Positions 24,243 to 35,342 of a stretch of 64,000 nt of DNA are shown one piece after another. The notes beneath the pieces were generated by a model. That model had not been told where the DNA came from. It saw only the letters and a program-made list of their open reading frames with translations, and ran no database searches. The DNA comes from Solenopsis invicta (Eukaryota > Arthropoda > Insecta > Hymenoptera > Formicidae), in NCBI RefSeq assembly GCF_016802725.1, contig NC_052667.1, positions 2,942,501-3,006,500 on the forward strand. The letters are read 5' to 3'. The translations under genes and the position numbers were made by a program. The first letter of the stretch is position 1. Each line of letters opens with the position of its first letter.

Positions 24243-24540
24243 GTGTATGAACAATGGTACACGAGGCCCTAAGGTTGAGATATGCTCTACTGGAAGCTGC
24301 GGGACCAGGTCGGATTTTGGTTCGGGGTAGTAGACCCTATATACACTACCCGAAGGGAGAGAGAACGAGGGTTGGAGCCTTTTATGCCGAAGGGTCCCCG
24401 GGTATAGTACGGGCTCGGCCCTTTTTGTTCGGACCGTCGAAGCGGCAGCGGAAAAAGTTCTTTCAGTAGCCAGTAGGTCTGCCGCTCCTGCGAATTGCGC
24501 AGGACGACCAGTTGGTTCGTTGTTTTGCCGTCAACATTTC
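24243..24540. mobile_element. Candidate retroelement LTR fragment
   Basis: A GC-richer 300-bp island stands in AT-rich DNA. It has a TATATA stretch (about 24338), several G/C-rich stem-like segments and frames open on both strands for 70-85 codons that resemble no protein I know. The left edge reads TGTATGAACAATGG and the right edge lies near CCGTCAACA. No target duplication or primer-binding site was found. It could instead be a conserved non-coding RNA or unique sequence. Confidence 0.2.
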
Positions 24541-26204
24541 GCACTCTAACGCATAATTATACTAATTAAATCCCAAGATACCCTAGAGGTTATATAATGC
24601 TTCTTACATATCGCAAAAATATAAAATCATTAAGATAATAAAGTCTTATTATAGACGATTCATACATATTAAAAAGATAATCTAGAAAAGGTTGTTTCAT
24701 GTAAAATTTCAAGTTATATTCCGCTTATTTTAATTACCTAGATGTATTTTTCTATTTGATTTATGTAGTAAAAAGGAAAGCATTAAAATAAAAACTAAAG
24801 AAAGAGAACAAGTAAAAAGAATTTGGGGAAAAAGAGAAATAAATGTAATAGAGAAAGAGAAAGAAAGAGAAAGAGAGAAAAGGAAAGGGAGAGAGAAGAC
24901 CCGACGATCCTTTAAAAACTTTAGAAAACTCAGCAGAAAATCTTTTGAAAATTACGAAACTTTTTATAGGCAAGAAAGAAAGAATTCCTTAGAACCAACA
25001 GAACCCAAAAAAATGTCAACATTTTCACTAGGTATTCTAGGTACTGTTCCTTGTTATACCTGAAAGATCGTTTTCAGAGTAAAAAAAAATTATAATTTCG
25101 ATCTCGAAGATGTATCCGAATATAAGGCGAATCTATTTCACGTAATACCACAAAATTTACAAATAAATAAAATTAAAATAATAAATTTTTATTTTACTTC
25201 AAACTTCAAAAACCAAACAATTTACCCTTGAATTCAGAGTCGTAAAGTTGACTGATATATTGCGGAAAAAGCAGGAACAAAAACTATTCATGTCTATACT
25301 GAATGCTTTTTTCCGTACAAGCTTTCTTCAATTAAACTTTTCAGACTGTCAAATTTTCGGACATCGTAAATCCATCAAACAATTTAAAGAATCGTAAAGC
25401 AGCGACTTTCTTTAGAATTGTAAGAATCATCACAAAAAAAAAGTTTTAATCAAAACCATAAGACCATAAGCAAATCGATTCATCATTATAATCAAATTGC
25501 GTTTAGAAACTTACGTTTTAGAACGCACAATTGCGATTGGTCAATATGTTTACGACTTTACGGTTACGGTTTCTGTACGGGTATTGTGATGGCCTTAAGA
25601 ATTATTTGAATCTTACGTCTCGACTTCTCGAACTACTATATTTGAGTAACTCTATCATTCTGCTCGTTCGATTCTATGTCTGAGCCCTACTTTCAATCCC
25701 TAAAACTATACGTAGTAACATACATGAAAAGAGACGCATATCGCATTTTAACACTCGTGAGTCGTTCGTGTTGGTTATTAGTTTAGAAAGCATTTATATA
25801 GATGTGTATTTAACAAAGGGCGTATATGAACGTTACAACTAATAGCCGGCAAGACATTTTTCAAAGAAACAAAATTATGCAGGCTACAAATATCTATTGT
25901 GTGTAATAAGTGTTGAGTTAGACGCATCAGCGTAACGAAAGCTCCTCAAGATCGAGGAGAGACAATCGCGAGCGTATTCTGTAAGAGTGACAGGAGAAAT
26001 GTAATGAAAATCCTACAAGATCCTCTCCAAGGATTGTTGAAGCCGTCCGACGACGGAACAAAGCGAGAGAGACTTTACTGTTAGCTGGCTCTCGAGATGC
26101 GCGCGAATAGTCGTCGTATGGCCGGTCGCAGCGAGTGAGAGAGCGAGCGGGCGAGTCGAGCGACCGCGCCTGGCTGTTCCTTCGATCGGCAAGCCAAGTC
26201 ATCG

Positions 26205-26234
26205 AGCTAGCCTAGCTAGCTAGCTAGCTAGCTA
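26205..26234. repeat. (CTAG)n tetranucleotide repeat
   Basis: Seven CTAG/GCTA units. The repeat is self-complementary and can fold on itself. Confidence 0.9.
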
Positions 26235-26368
26235 AGTGCGCTAGTCGAACCAGAGACCGTTGGGTTGGGTGTTGGTGAAAGGTGTGGCCGCATTAGCCAC
26301 ACGAGAAAAGGAGAATACAATATTCTAGCCATGGCGCACGATATTCACCGACGATGAGCGCCGCGTTG

Positions 26369-26420
26369 AGACGACGACGACGACGACGATGACGATGACG
26401 ATGACGACGACGAGGAGGAG
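26369..26420. repeat. (GAC/GAT)n trinucleotide repeat
   Basis: Runs of GAC and GATGAC ending in GAGGAGGAG. They read as Asp/Thr/Arg or, on the other strand, Val/Ile repeats. Non-coding. Confidence 0.9.
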
Positions 26421-29400
26421 CGCAATCGTTCTCGTCCTGGTGTCTACCTTCTCTTCGTCGTCATCATCCAACGCAATATCGCGGCAGGCACACTGTAGCG
26501 GAGTAGAGAGGAGACTAAAGAAAAAGGAGAGAGAGAGAGAGAGAGAGAGACGCGGATGCGGAGACATCGGAGACTGAAAAAACGTCGGCGTACAGGTGGT
26601 CGGCAGCGAAACGATCGGAGAGTACCGCTTAATGGGATTCAACGACCTCCGTACGCCCGTTCGGTCGGCTCTAGGAGTACGCCGGCCTATATCGCTCGCC
26701 TGCCGATCCCGTCGGCACGTCAAGGCACCTCTCACGAGTCTATTTACTCCCGCATCGATCGCGCCCACGTCGCCAATATTTGGAACGGACGAATATTAAC
26801 CGTGAAAATGAGAATTTCCCTGTTTGCCGGGAGAGACAAATCGTCACGTAGACGTCAATACAAAACTCGGATCATGGCTAATCGCGCCGTATCCAAATAA
26901 GCTGTACCAATGAGAGCGAACAAGAAAATTGCTCAATCCTCACTTAAATTTTAAATAGGTTTTATTTTTAATTTTTATTGTTTATTGAGCACAAGAGTAA
27001 TAATTCGTGAAATGTCGAATGACGAAAGCAAGACAACATGACCCGTCGAATATTCATTAAGCCAAGGTCAATTTTGAATTCGAAAAGGAGAAAAGAATTG
27101 GGCGGAAGTGTGCAACGTTTTTCTCTGTAAATTCTATGTTGGGTAGATATCGCGTTCGTTCCAAGCGAACGATTCGCCGTTCGGCTTATTTTCTCGCTTT
27201 TTCTAAGGACGATTCGCAAGCTCGATCGCTAGGCGGGTCGCGCGAGAAATCGGCGCGATCAAAAATTCCCCGCGGACGGAAACACGATTTTTCGCGTCAT
27301 AAATTCCTGCGGGAGGAGGGCGATTGAAGATCTTTGCCCGTAGCGGTACCGTCCTTGCCCGATCGCCTCGAGCAACACTGGTAACTGTTCCCGTATCCTG
27401 TCCCGACTATTTCCTAGCCGAGAGCGTCCGGTATGCTGCGCAAGCGAGCGTGCGATGTTCGAAATCGCACGCTCAAAATGGCGAGTCTCAGCATTTATTA
27501 TTAGAGCCGCGCGTGTGAATGTCATTTAATATTCATAAGGCCATTTATATATTCCCTTTATATGGCATTAAAAAAAAAAACCAGATAAATTTAACTCTCT
27601 GCTGAATTTCTCTTGCTTAATAGACATCGTGAGAAACCAATTATATTTTTCAGAGAATTTTTGAGCTTAAAAAAATCTGAGCGAATCTTGGTGTGCTCTT
27701 TCAATAATTAGTAATACAATTTTACAGTTATTTAATTTGAAACGTTTCTTACTATTTTCGTACGTGTCCGAATTTAAGGTCGAGTAATTCAAGATCGAAT
27801 AATCAAGATCTGGGTCTTACCAGACTCACGAAGTCTGCGGAGGGTTAAGAATGACGGCAGGAAGCGTATATCATGAAATAAGTGTTTATCGCGTATTCCA
27901 AAAAATCTAAAATGAAGAGTATTCGGAGAATCGTAAGGTAAAAATAATGAAACGTCGAAATTTTTAGCGCCAGCAACCAAAGAAGCCTCGCGTTCGTTTT
28001 GGCTATCCGCTCGTTCGGCACGTACTCGTTGTTCGACACCGTCCGAACATCATATCCGAAGTATCCACGACGGCGATCGCACGCCGCGGCTTTGAATTTA
28101 CGAGTGTCAGCCGCGGCGCGCTGGGACAGCAAGATACTGGAGGGGGATGGCTGCTGACGGAGCCGGTGGCATCGGGGTCGCGGGACGCCACCGCGGTACG
28201 AAAATAAAATCCGTCTCGCCGTTGCGCGGCGAGAGAATCCGTTGATCGCGCGTGCAGCCAAGATTTCGAGTCCCGACCCGCGATGCTCCGCTATACAGAT
28301 ATACGCGACTTTCGTAGATATATTATCAGCACTCTTATTTAACACTTTCGATAATCACTCCCCGCAACGAGGCCCTAAAATGTTGTTCCGTATGCATTGT
28401 AAAGCTCAGCGCGCGTAGATTTCCCCTACAAACCCAAATACGATGCACTACGCACAGAAAAAAATTAGCGTATCAAATTCAAACTAATATATTATTCTAC
28501 TTAACGAACTTTGTCTAGTTGATATCAAAGAAAAAATCATCTTTAAAGAATTTGTAATAATTTTGGACAAATATAACTTGTAGACATAAAAAATTTTTCA
28601 GTTTTATTAAAAGAAATATATTCTCACGTTATTCAATAATAATTTTTATTGAAAGAAAAAAATATCGGGTAAAAAATTGCAATATCTGGAAACTCTAAAA
28701 ATAAGAATTTTTAATACTATTTCTATCAAAAGTATTGTAATCTTTGTGATATTGTGATAAATAATATAATATAGTATAAAAGTATAATATTATATATAGA
28801 TATTTTGTCTATAAAGTTTAAAATTATCAAATTTTTCAGAATACAGAAAATTAAATTATACAGTTATATAAGCAAGAGTATAATTCCTTGCTTATACATA
28901 GAACTATATAATTGTTGAAATAAAATATATTAGTCTCAACTGATTACTAATGTTTTTTTTCTATTTTTATCATATCTTGCTTTCTCTTTACTCTTAAATT
29001 TATTTTAATGTGTGTTAAAATAATTTAAAAGCTTGTTGATTCAAATATAAGTGGCAGTCCTTCACGGATTTTTTAAGAACTTGTTTCCAAATTAAAATCA
29101 ATAACACACTTTGGAAAACTCAACAATTCAACTTGATTCTGCTTTTCGATCTGCGATATGACTTAACTATACATCGGAATATACGTAAAGAATTGAGATC
29201 TGAAAAGCTTTTGCTTCAAGAAACTTGACAATGTATCAAGCACAGTGAATATGGATAACTGCGAATTTGTAAAATAATAAAATTTGACATATATGTCCTC
29301 TTCACGTAATAATAACAAGCAAACGATTGTCGCGATGAGAGAAGAGGGCCCGCGATAAACCTCGTCCGTCAAGTTTACGCCCGAAAGTCTACAAATACAT

Positions 29401-29916
29401 CAACTCACAGGAGAGAAGTACGGGCTAAATAATTTCTGTTTTGCAAAAAGTGTAGGCACGGCCGAACAAATTTGCCTGGTGTTTTTACAGGCGCGAAAGT
29501 TTCGTGTGCGGAGCGGGAACGTGACAATTCGTCAACGAGATTTATAAATTCATCCCGACAAACACGCCGTTACCCAGCGACCAGGAAACTTTGCCCGAAA
29601 TGATTATAATGCGTGTGTTCGCTAAGGACACGTATGGATAAAAACTCTGCCGTAACACGTAGAAGTCCGATAAAAATCCTGGAATCCATGGCGTGTAAGA
29701 TATTAAAATTCCTGTGAAAAAAAAAAAGTCGAAACGGTGTGTGGCTCCGCTCCCTAGACTTCTTCGGCGCGACGACGCACAGCCGCGCTCAAGGCTATGT
29801 CGCAACGACGTTGGTAGCGTCATCGATATCGCCGTCCAGCTCAGCGGAGGAAGATACGAGCCAGCGGCAACAGTAACAGCGGCGGCAGTAGCGGTAAACG
29901 CAACGTGGACGATGTA

Positions 29917-29927
29917 GACGATGACGA

Positions 29928-29970
<43 letters not shown>

Positions 29971-29990
29971 GAGGACGATGAGGACGACGA
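29917..29990. repeat. (GAC)n trinucleotide repeat
   Basis: More than 15 GAC units flanked by GATGAC and GAGGAC variants. Confidence 0.95.
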
Positions 29991-30151
29991 GGACCCGCTC
30001 CACCGCTGTTACTGTTATTTTTAACCCGACGCCGACGCGCCGAGTCCGTAGTCTAAAACCGCGTCTACCCTCCCGCGCCCCTCTCGTCTCCTCGTCATTC
30101 TTCCTCATCACGATTCTCTTTCTCTTTCTCTTCGGCTTCTTCCTCCTCGCC

Positions 30152-30156
30152 TCCTT

Positions 30157-30187
<31 letters not shown>
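30152..30187. repeat. (CTT)n trinucleotide repeat
   Basis: Twelve CTT/TTC units in a pyrimidine-rich run, 160 bp from the (GAC)n tract. Confidence 0.95.
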
Positions 30188-31201
30188 GCAGAGACGATAG
30201 GAGGGTTCGCCAGGCGCGCATATTTCGAAGCCTATTTTCAAAGTGACTTTCTATTTCCAAAGTCACAGGACGCCGGTCGGACGTTCGGGGCTTCTCGAAG
30301 ACGAGAATCGAGCTTAGAAAGCGCAACAGACTCGATAAAGTTCGCTTTTCCCAAACACGTTACAGTCGTGAAGGAGACTACTCTCGAAAATAAAATATTG
30401 CCGCTGTAACACGGCGATCTAGTGTCGTTGTTCAGAAGTAATTTTAGATAACACGTTCGAGTCTATTTAACAAAAATAGACGTTACAATTCTGACTTCTA
30501 TAATCATGATTTGGTTATATCGATGAAGATACTTAGTAATTTTGGAAAAAGCTGCAGCGCGTATAAAATATGCTGGCGCATATCGATTATTTTGCTTTGT
30601 GATTATCTTAGTTAATGCATCGAACAATCGACGCGATCAGTTTCTATGATCAATGGATAACGGTGCCTATGGTCGGGATTATCGCTCGCAATGTGGAGCC
30701 GAGCGAAAATGATTGCACGGTAGATGGAAATTGCGAAGAACAAGTCCTTCCAAATTGCACTTTATATTACAAGGGGAAGTGGAAATATCTCGCGGTATAT
30801 TTGGAAAATTCACTACGAATCGACCTGCCTGATGTACTCTTGTTTCCGGTCATTAGCTTTCCATTTGCCGCGCACATTCAGGGCTACCGGCGTCACGCGT
30901 GATACAAAAGACAATACAATAGACGTGGTCTTTTATTGGGATGTCCCAAATCCGCTGCATCTCTTATTACCGCGTACATTTTTTTAATTTTATTCGCAAA
31001 AGCTTTTATTAATATGAATTTCAGCGCGAAACTTGTAGGTTTAATGTATGAGAAACTTGTGCATTCAATAAATACAAAATATCTGTATAGTTTTTTAAAT
31101 AGTAGTTCATTTTAATTTTATAATCTTTATATTATCTTGCGTCTGAATTATAACGTATCCTGTTTAAATTGGATATTTGTCTGGTGATTGAGGATATGCT
31201 A

Positions 31202-31528
31202 CACTGTTAAATTCATAATTATATCTAACTTGAGCCATTGTTCCTATTCAATATATCATTAATTAAATTAAAATAATAATTAATTTAATTCAAAAAATAT
31301 ATTTTTGATTCAATTTTAATTTATTATTTACTAGATCCCGTTTACACGAATGCTGCTTACCTTAAAACTAAACAATTTCAACCACTGAAATGGATTGATG
31401 GAACGTTTTTTTGATCATATGTTTTATATTAAAATAATAAATTTTGACAAATATAAAAGTTGAGAGAAACAAGCTGTCATTTAATTCAAAGAATTGGCTT
31501 CAATTTTAATCCTTTAAATTTAACAGTG
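31202..31528. mobile_element. 327-bp MITE with CACTGTTAAATT termini
   Basis: The left end CACTGTTAAATT and right end AATTTAACAGTG are perfect 12-bp inverted repeats. Imperfect pairing continues inward about 45 bp (AACTTGAGCCATTG against CAAAGAATTGGCTTCAATTT). TA flanks both ends (31200-31201, 31529-31530), the same target choice as the element at 3772-3900. No transposase frame is present. The donor of the 39-nt exon candidate lies 54 bp from its right end, and a second exon-like segment lies inside it. Confidence 0.8.
31361..31384 (-). other. Candidate 24-nt microexon inside the MITE
   Basis: The minus strand reads CCATCAATCCATTTCAG, then 24 nt encoding WLKLFSFK, then the donor GTAAGCAGC after TTTTAAG. 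Length is a multiple of three with no stop in phase 0, so it could be skipped or included in tara without a frameshift. Its position inside a non-autonomous element makes exonisation or pure chance more likely than a conserved coding role. Confidence 0.22.
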
Positions 31529-31582
31529 TAGTGCTATTTTTCTACGTATCTGTGTAGTATTTACGTTACAAAATTGGCTTAC

Positions 31583-31621
31583 CTTTAGGCCCAAAACATC
31601 TTCCCTTTCATTAGTTTTATG
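31583..31621 (-). CDS. tara: Candidate 39-nt cassette exon of tara
   Basis: On the minus strand CTGTTTTCTTTCTGTTTTCAG, a long pyrimidine tract and consensus acceptor, precedes 39 nt. The donor GTAAGCC follows exon-terminal CCTAAAG. The segment reads HKTNEREDVLGLK in phase 0 with no stop. The distant first exon ends in phase 0 and the main exon begins in phase 0, so this piece fits between them: MWCDVSQ, HKTNEREDVLGLK, SCAMMGLQ. Seeing both strong splice sites, a length divisible by three and an open frame together is unlikely by chance, though not excluded in 49 kb. It could be constitutive or alternative. I do not recognise the peptide. Confidence 0.5.
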
Positions 31622-31772
31622 CTGAAAACAGAAAGAAAACAGATTGTTAATTCATTTAATCAATTTAATTTCAGGTTAATTTTTAAATGCTTTTTCATAA
31701 AAAGTTCAAGCTTAGTTAGATATAAGAAATGGATAGATTTATACAGAATGTAATTTATAATGACAAAACTAA

Positions 31773-32201
31773 ATGGAAATAGATAACGTGTGCATCTTAA
31801 ATGAGGATAAACGCGCCGTATATGCAACAAATGCGTCTATTGCTTTCTCCGCGAATGCGGTCATTGCTATTGTTATTGTTGACCGGGGGCAAACATTTTT
31901 CGAAAAATTCTCCACAATCGGAGTAAATCGTCGCTGGAAAGAATCGAAGCGGCTCGATGCGACCGCGGCTAGCGCGAAGTTAATGACGGTCGATAATGCT
32001 CGTCAAATGCCTGTTGTACCGATAGTCAGGTCCATGAGCCGAGCGCACAAAAGCGAGAAGCTAGCCGAGAAACGCTCGAGCCGTGTGTGCCCGTCGCGGG
32101 AAAATCCGTTTGAAGAGCCAGTTTTCCCGCCAGTCGAGTCAGCAACGTCGCGCGGCTCAGCGGCAAGAGGCGTCGAGGGAAAGAACGAGTCGGTCTGCTA
32201 G
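31773..32201 (+). other. Unassigned 142-codon open frame
   Basis: This frame begins with a true ATG and runs into CpG-rich DNA, where stops are rare. It has no recognisable domain, signal peptide or membrane segment, and no clear splice or promoter context. It lies opposite the tara intron. Most likely it is a chance frame; it is kept because the first half is not low complexity. Confidence 0.12.
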
Positions 32202-32403
32202 GCGCGAGGCGTCGGGGAGGAGGATGGCGAGGGAGGGAAAGGAGCGGAGCGGCCAAGGAGAGACGGAGAGAGGCGACGAAGAAGAAAAAGAGAGAGGAAG
32301 AGAGAGAGAGAACGAGAAAGAGGGAGAAAGAGAGAACCTCGAAACGTGACAACGCCGCGCTAATGCGTTGTAGACTCGGTTCCGTGCTGATACCCACGCT
32401 CCG

Positions 32404-32507
32404 AGGCCTCGCCTCGCCGCCTCACCTCGCTTCGTCTCGCCTCGCCTCAGCTCGCTTCAGCTCCGTCTTGCCTCGCCTCGCCTTGCTTCGCCTTGCCTCG
32501 CCTCGGC
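32404..32507 (+). repeat. (CCTCG)n minisatellite
   Basis: About twenty degenerate CCTCG/CTTCG/CCTTG units. The opposite orientation of the same unit occurs at 43461-43555. Confidence 0.9.
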
Positions 32508-33048
32508 GGGAAGCCGCCGCGCCGCGTTGCCTCGGCGTAGAACGAAATATTTCTACTCGGCGAACTTTCTACTCGGCGCAAGAACCCGAGGGTTGCCGTG
32601 CGACCCGAGGTTTCAACCGATGCAACAGCACCGGGGTGGTGGAGATTCGCGCGCTTCCTCTTTTAATCCGTAAGGAATGCAACGTGCAGGGCGCGATGTG
32701 TCTCTTACCCCTACGTTGCATGAGATTCTAGTTTACGGTAATGGCACGAAAAAGGAAAAGAGATGCCGTTAATACTGGCATGTACCAATGCTTCATTCGC
32801 TGACATAGAGAGGATGGAGAAGATTTTGAATTAAAGGCAGAGCAATTTAATGCTGCGCCCCTACCTGCAGAGACAATTTTACAATTTCGCTAAGCGTAAA
32901 AGTCAAGCTTCGACTCCAATTACAATCGTAACGCTTTTAGACGAGGCAGCGCGGTATAAAATATTAAAGCGTAACTGAACCCTTCGTACATTATATACGG
33001 CGTGTAACATGTAGCAATGGTATATTATGTATACGCGACGCGCGCGCG

Positions 33049-33083
33049 CGCGCGTGTGTTCTGTGTGTGTGTGTGTGTGGTGG
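33049..33083. repeat. (CG)n-(GT)n alternating purine-pyrimidine run
   Basis: A CG run (with another at 33303-33319) is followed by GT dinucleotides. Such runs are Z-DNA-prone on general principle. Confidence 0.85.
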
Positions 33084-33530
33084 CGCATCGTTTGGCTTCC
33101 GACCAAATATACGCTCGATCGATCGCACCTACCGATCCGTGGCGAGCTCTCTCGCCGCCGCGCTCGCGAGAGAGCTAAACGCGGACGGAACGGATAACAC
33201 GGGGGCTTTCGAAAACGCTCGGCGTTCGATCGCCCGCGCGTTGTTTTATACGTGCGGGGCTAGTGCTCGCGCACAGCCAGCAAGAGAGAGAATCGAGTGC
33301 GGCGCGCGCGCGCGCGCGCCGATCGAATTTTGCAGTTCGCCGGGACGCGCATGTCCGACGCGGCGCGACGCGGCGAGCGGCGTTTTATACGTAGAAAATA
33401 TTCGCGGTTGAAATTCGAAAGGTAGCTCTAGCCCGAGCAGTTTCTTCGACCGGCGAGACGTCGGTCGGAGCAACTTTCTAGTTTAGCTGACGTGCATGTA
33501 GCGAGAAGCGTACGCGCGCCCGTGTGCGTA

Positions 33531-33595
33531 CGTGTATGTGTGCGTGCATGTGTGTGTGTGTGCGTGTGTGTGTGTGTGTGTGTGCGCGTGGCGTG
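33531..33595. repeat. (GT)n microsatellite
   Basis: GT-rich simple sequence with GC and AT interruptions. Confidence 0.9.
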
Positions 33596-35302
33596 TGTAC
33601 ACGCGCTTACGGCTGCGCGGGAATGTGCGCGTGCATGCGGGCATACAACACACACGCGGACGTATCTCTCTCTTTCTTTTTCTCCTCTTCGTTCGCTCGC
33701 TCACTTTTATCTCTTTCTCGTTCTCTCTTGGTCTCTTTCTCTCTCCCTCTCTGTCTGCCCTTCTCCGACGCTCATGTCGAGGAAAACTGGTTTCAAGAGA
33801 ATAGAGCAACTGCGCCTTACCAGCAACAGCCACGAAGAACGAAAGCTCCGAACACCCTCGCGCGCATGAGTTTAACATCGTATCCATATATGTTACCGAG
33901 CCGCGTTTAGGCGACGAAATAAGGGCATAAATCAGCGAAAACTTCGACGGGTGTCAATTCTTGCGTATATAATTGGCGGGATGAGACAAAATTCCAAATT
34001 ATGCGAAAGTATGACCATTGATCATCTCGGAATCATCATAAATTCTTCGTTTATGTATTTTTCATCATTTCTAAATCCATTTTTAATGAAATTCCCTACA
34101 GGCTCAACATTAATAGAACAGGAATTGATTGATTTGTAAAACTAACATTAATATCAACATCTCTAATCTTGAAAAATAAAAATGTCACGGAATGTTATTT
34201 GGTTTAAAATGATCGAACTCGTCGACATCGCAGTAATATTAGTATTTTTTGTTCGGATCTCGATCGTAAGATGTAAGTATGTACGTCGATTATTCCTGGA
34301 TGGAAAATTTTGCCGATTCCATAAGGATCTATCGGGAAGCGACTTTCCCCGTAAAGCGACTTCAGACTCTTCATCCACTCGGGCGTAGCTCGAGATACCG
34401 CGCGAGAGAGAAATGCCGATGATATTCTCCAGTGTGCAGCGCGTTATGTAAAATGCGAGTTTTGTAATGCTACAGGAGGAACAAAGTTTTCACAATTACG
34501 ACACACCGAAATGGGTTTAACGCGGGCGGTGGATGACCCTGTTTCCCTCTTGCATCCCTCCACCAGTTTGTTGCTACTGCAAGGCGAATAATTCGTGGAA
34601 CTTGCATCTTTCCGAGAGTAGAATCGTTATATCTATATTTCGTGATTACTCGCAAGTCGCGGGTCTTCGTCAAAGATCGTTGTCGCGGATCGAATTAAAA
34701 AAGCATGCGTGAATGATGGCCTCGAGATCTTTAATGCAGCGCGCTGCTTTATCGGCGGGGTCTCGTTACAGGTAGCGGCGAGCATCTAATCTCGCAATTT
34801 TGCCTGGTCTTTTTTCCACTCCGGCCACCCGTTTCTCTTTACCCCCGTCTCTATCTCGTTCTCCGCGCTCATTCCCTCCCTCTACATCTCCTACTTACTC
34901 GACGTATCACGTATATATTATATATATGTATACATATACGTATAAATACGTATATATACAATTTATATATAAATGCATTTTATATAAGTTATATAAAAAA
35001 GTATATTTTATATATATAATATATAAAATGTATATATTATATGTACACATATATACAGTGACGTGCGCGAGACTCCCTCCGCAATATACGTATCCTCGTC
35101 TGACTTCGGGATAGTTTTACCCTCGCGAGTGGGCAACGGGTTGATTGCACTGGCGGCTCCGCATTTGCCGGCTATCTTCCTCCAGCACGCGCTCTCTCGC
35201 TCGCCGCTCTGTTCTCGCTCGCTCCGTTCATCACCCACTCCCCTCTCGATATCACGTTGCCGTTTCTCTCGCTTCCACCCACCGTCGAGCCCATCACTCG
35301 CT

Positions 35303-35307
<5 letters not shown>

Positions 35308-35342
<35 letters not shown>
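35308..35342. repeat. (TC)n tract in a pyrimidine-rich block
   Basis: About 16 TC units sit within roughly 400 bp of C/T-rich sequence (35160-35550). The block explains the long Ser/Leu/Arg frame spanning 35063-36094, which starts with GTG and is not a gene. Confidence 0.9.

Larger units (their letters stand above)
20001..31200 (-). other. tara: tara large intron, 20-31.2 kb
   Basis: There is no credible exon here. CpG-rich blocks at 20280-20660, 21960-22400, 25930-26800, 27130-27500, 28000-28320 and 29750-30100 are separated by AT-rich DNA (21500-21900, 23930-25300, 28440-29300, 30950-31150). Simple repeats include (GA)n at 20732-20755 and 26528-26551, (CGCA)n at 22066-22092 and GAAAGA-type purine runs near 23085-23110 and 24850-24895. 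A small AT hairpin lies at about 21551-21592. Two GC-richer islands inside AT-rich DNA at 23.6-24.5 kb look like retroelement LTR fragments and are listed separately. Confidence 0.5.

Noticed and set aside
27822..27835. 14-nt exon-like segment with CTG-GTAAGA donor
   Set aside because: Frame-breaking, very short, and part of a small palindrome (CAGACT...AGTCTG).
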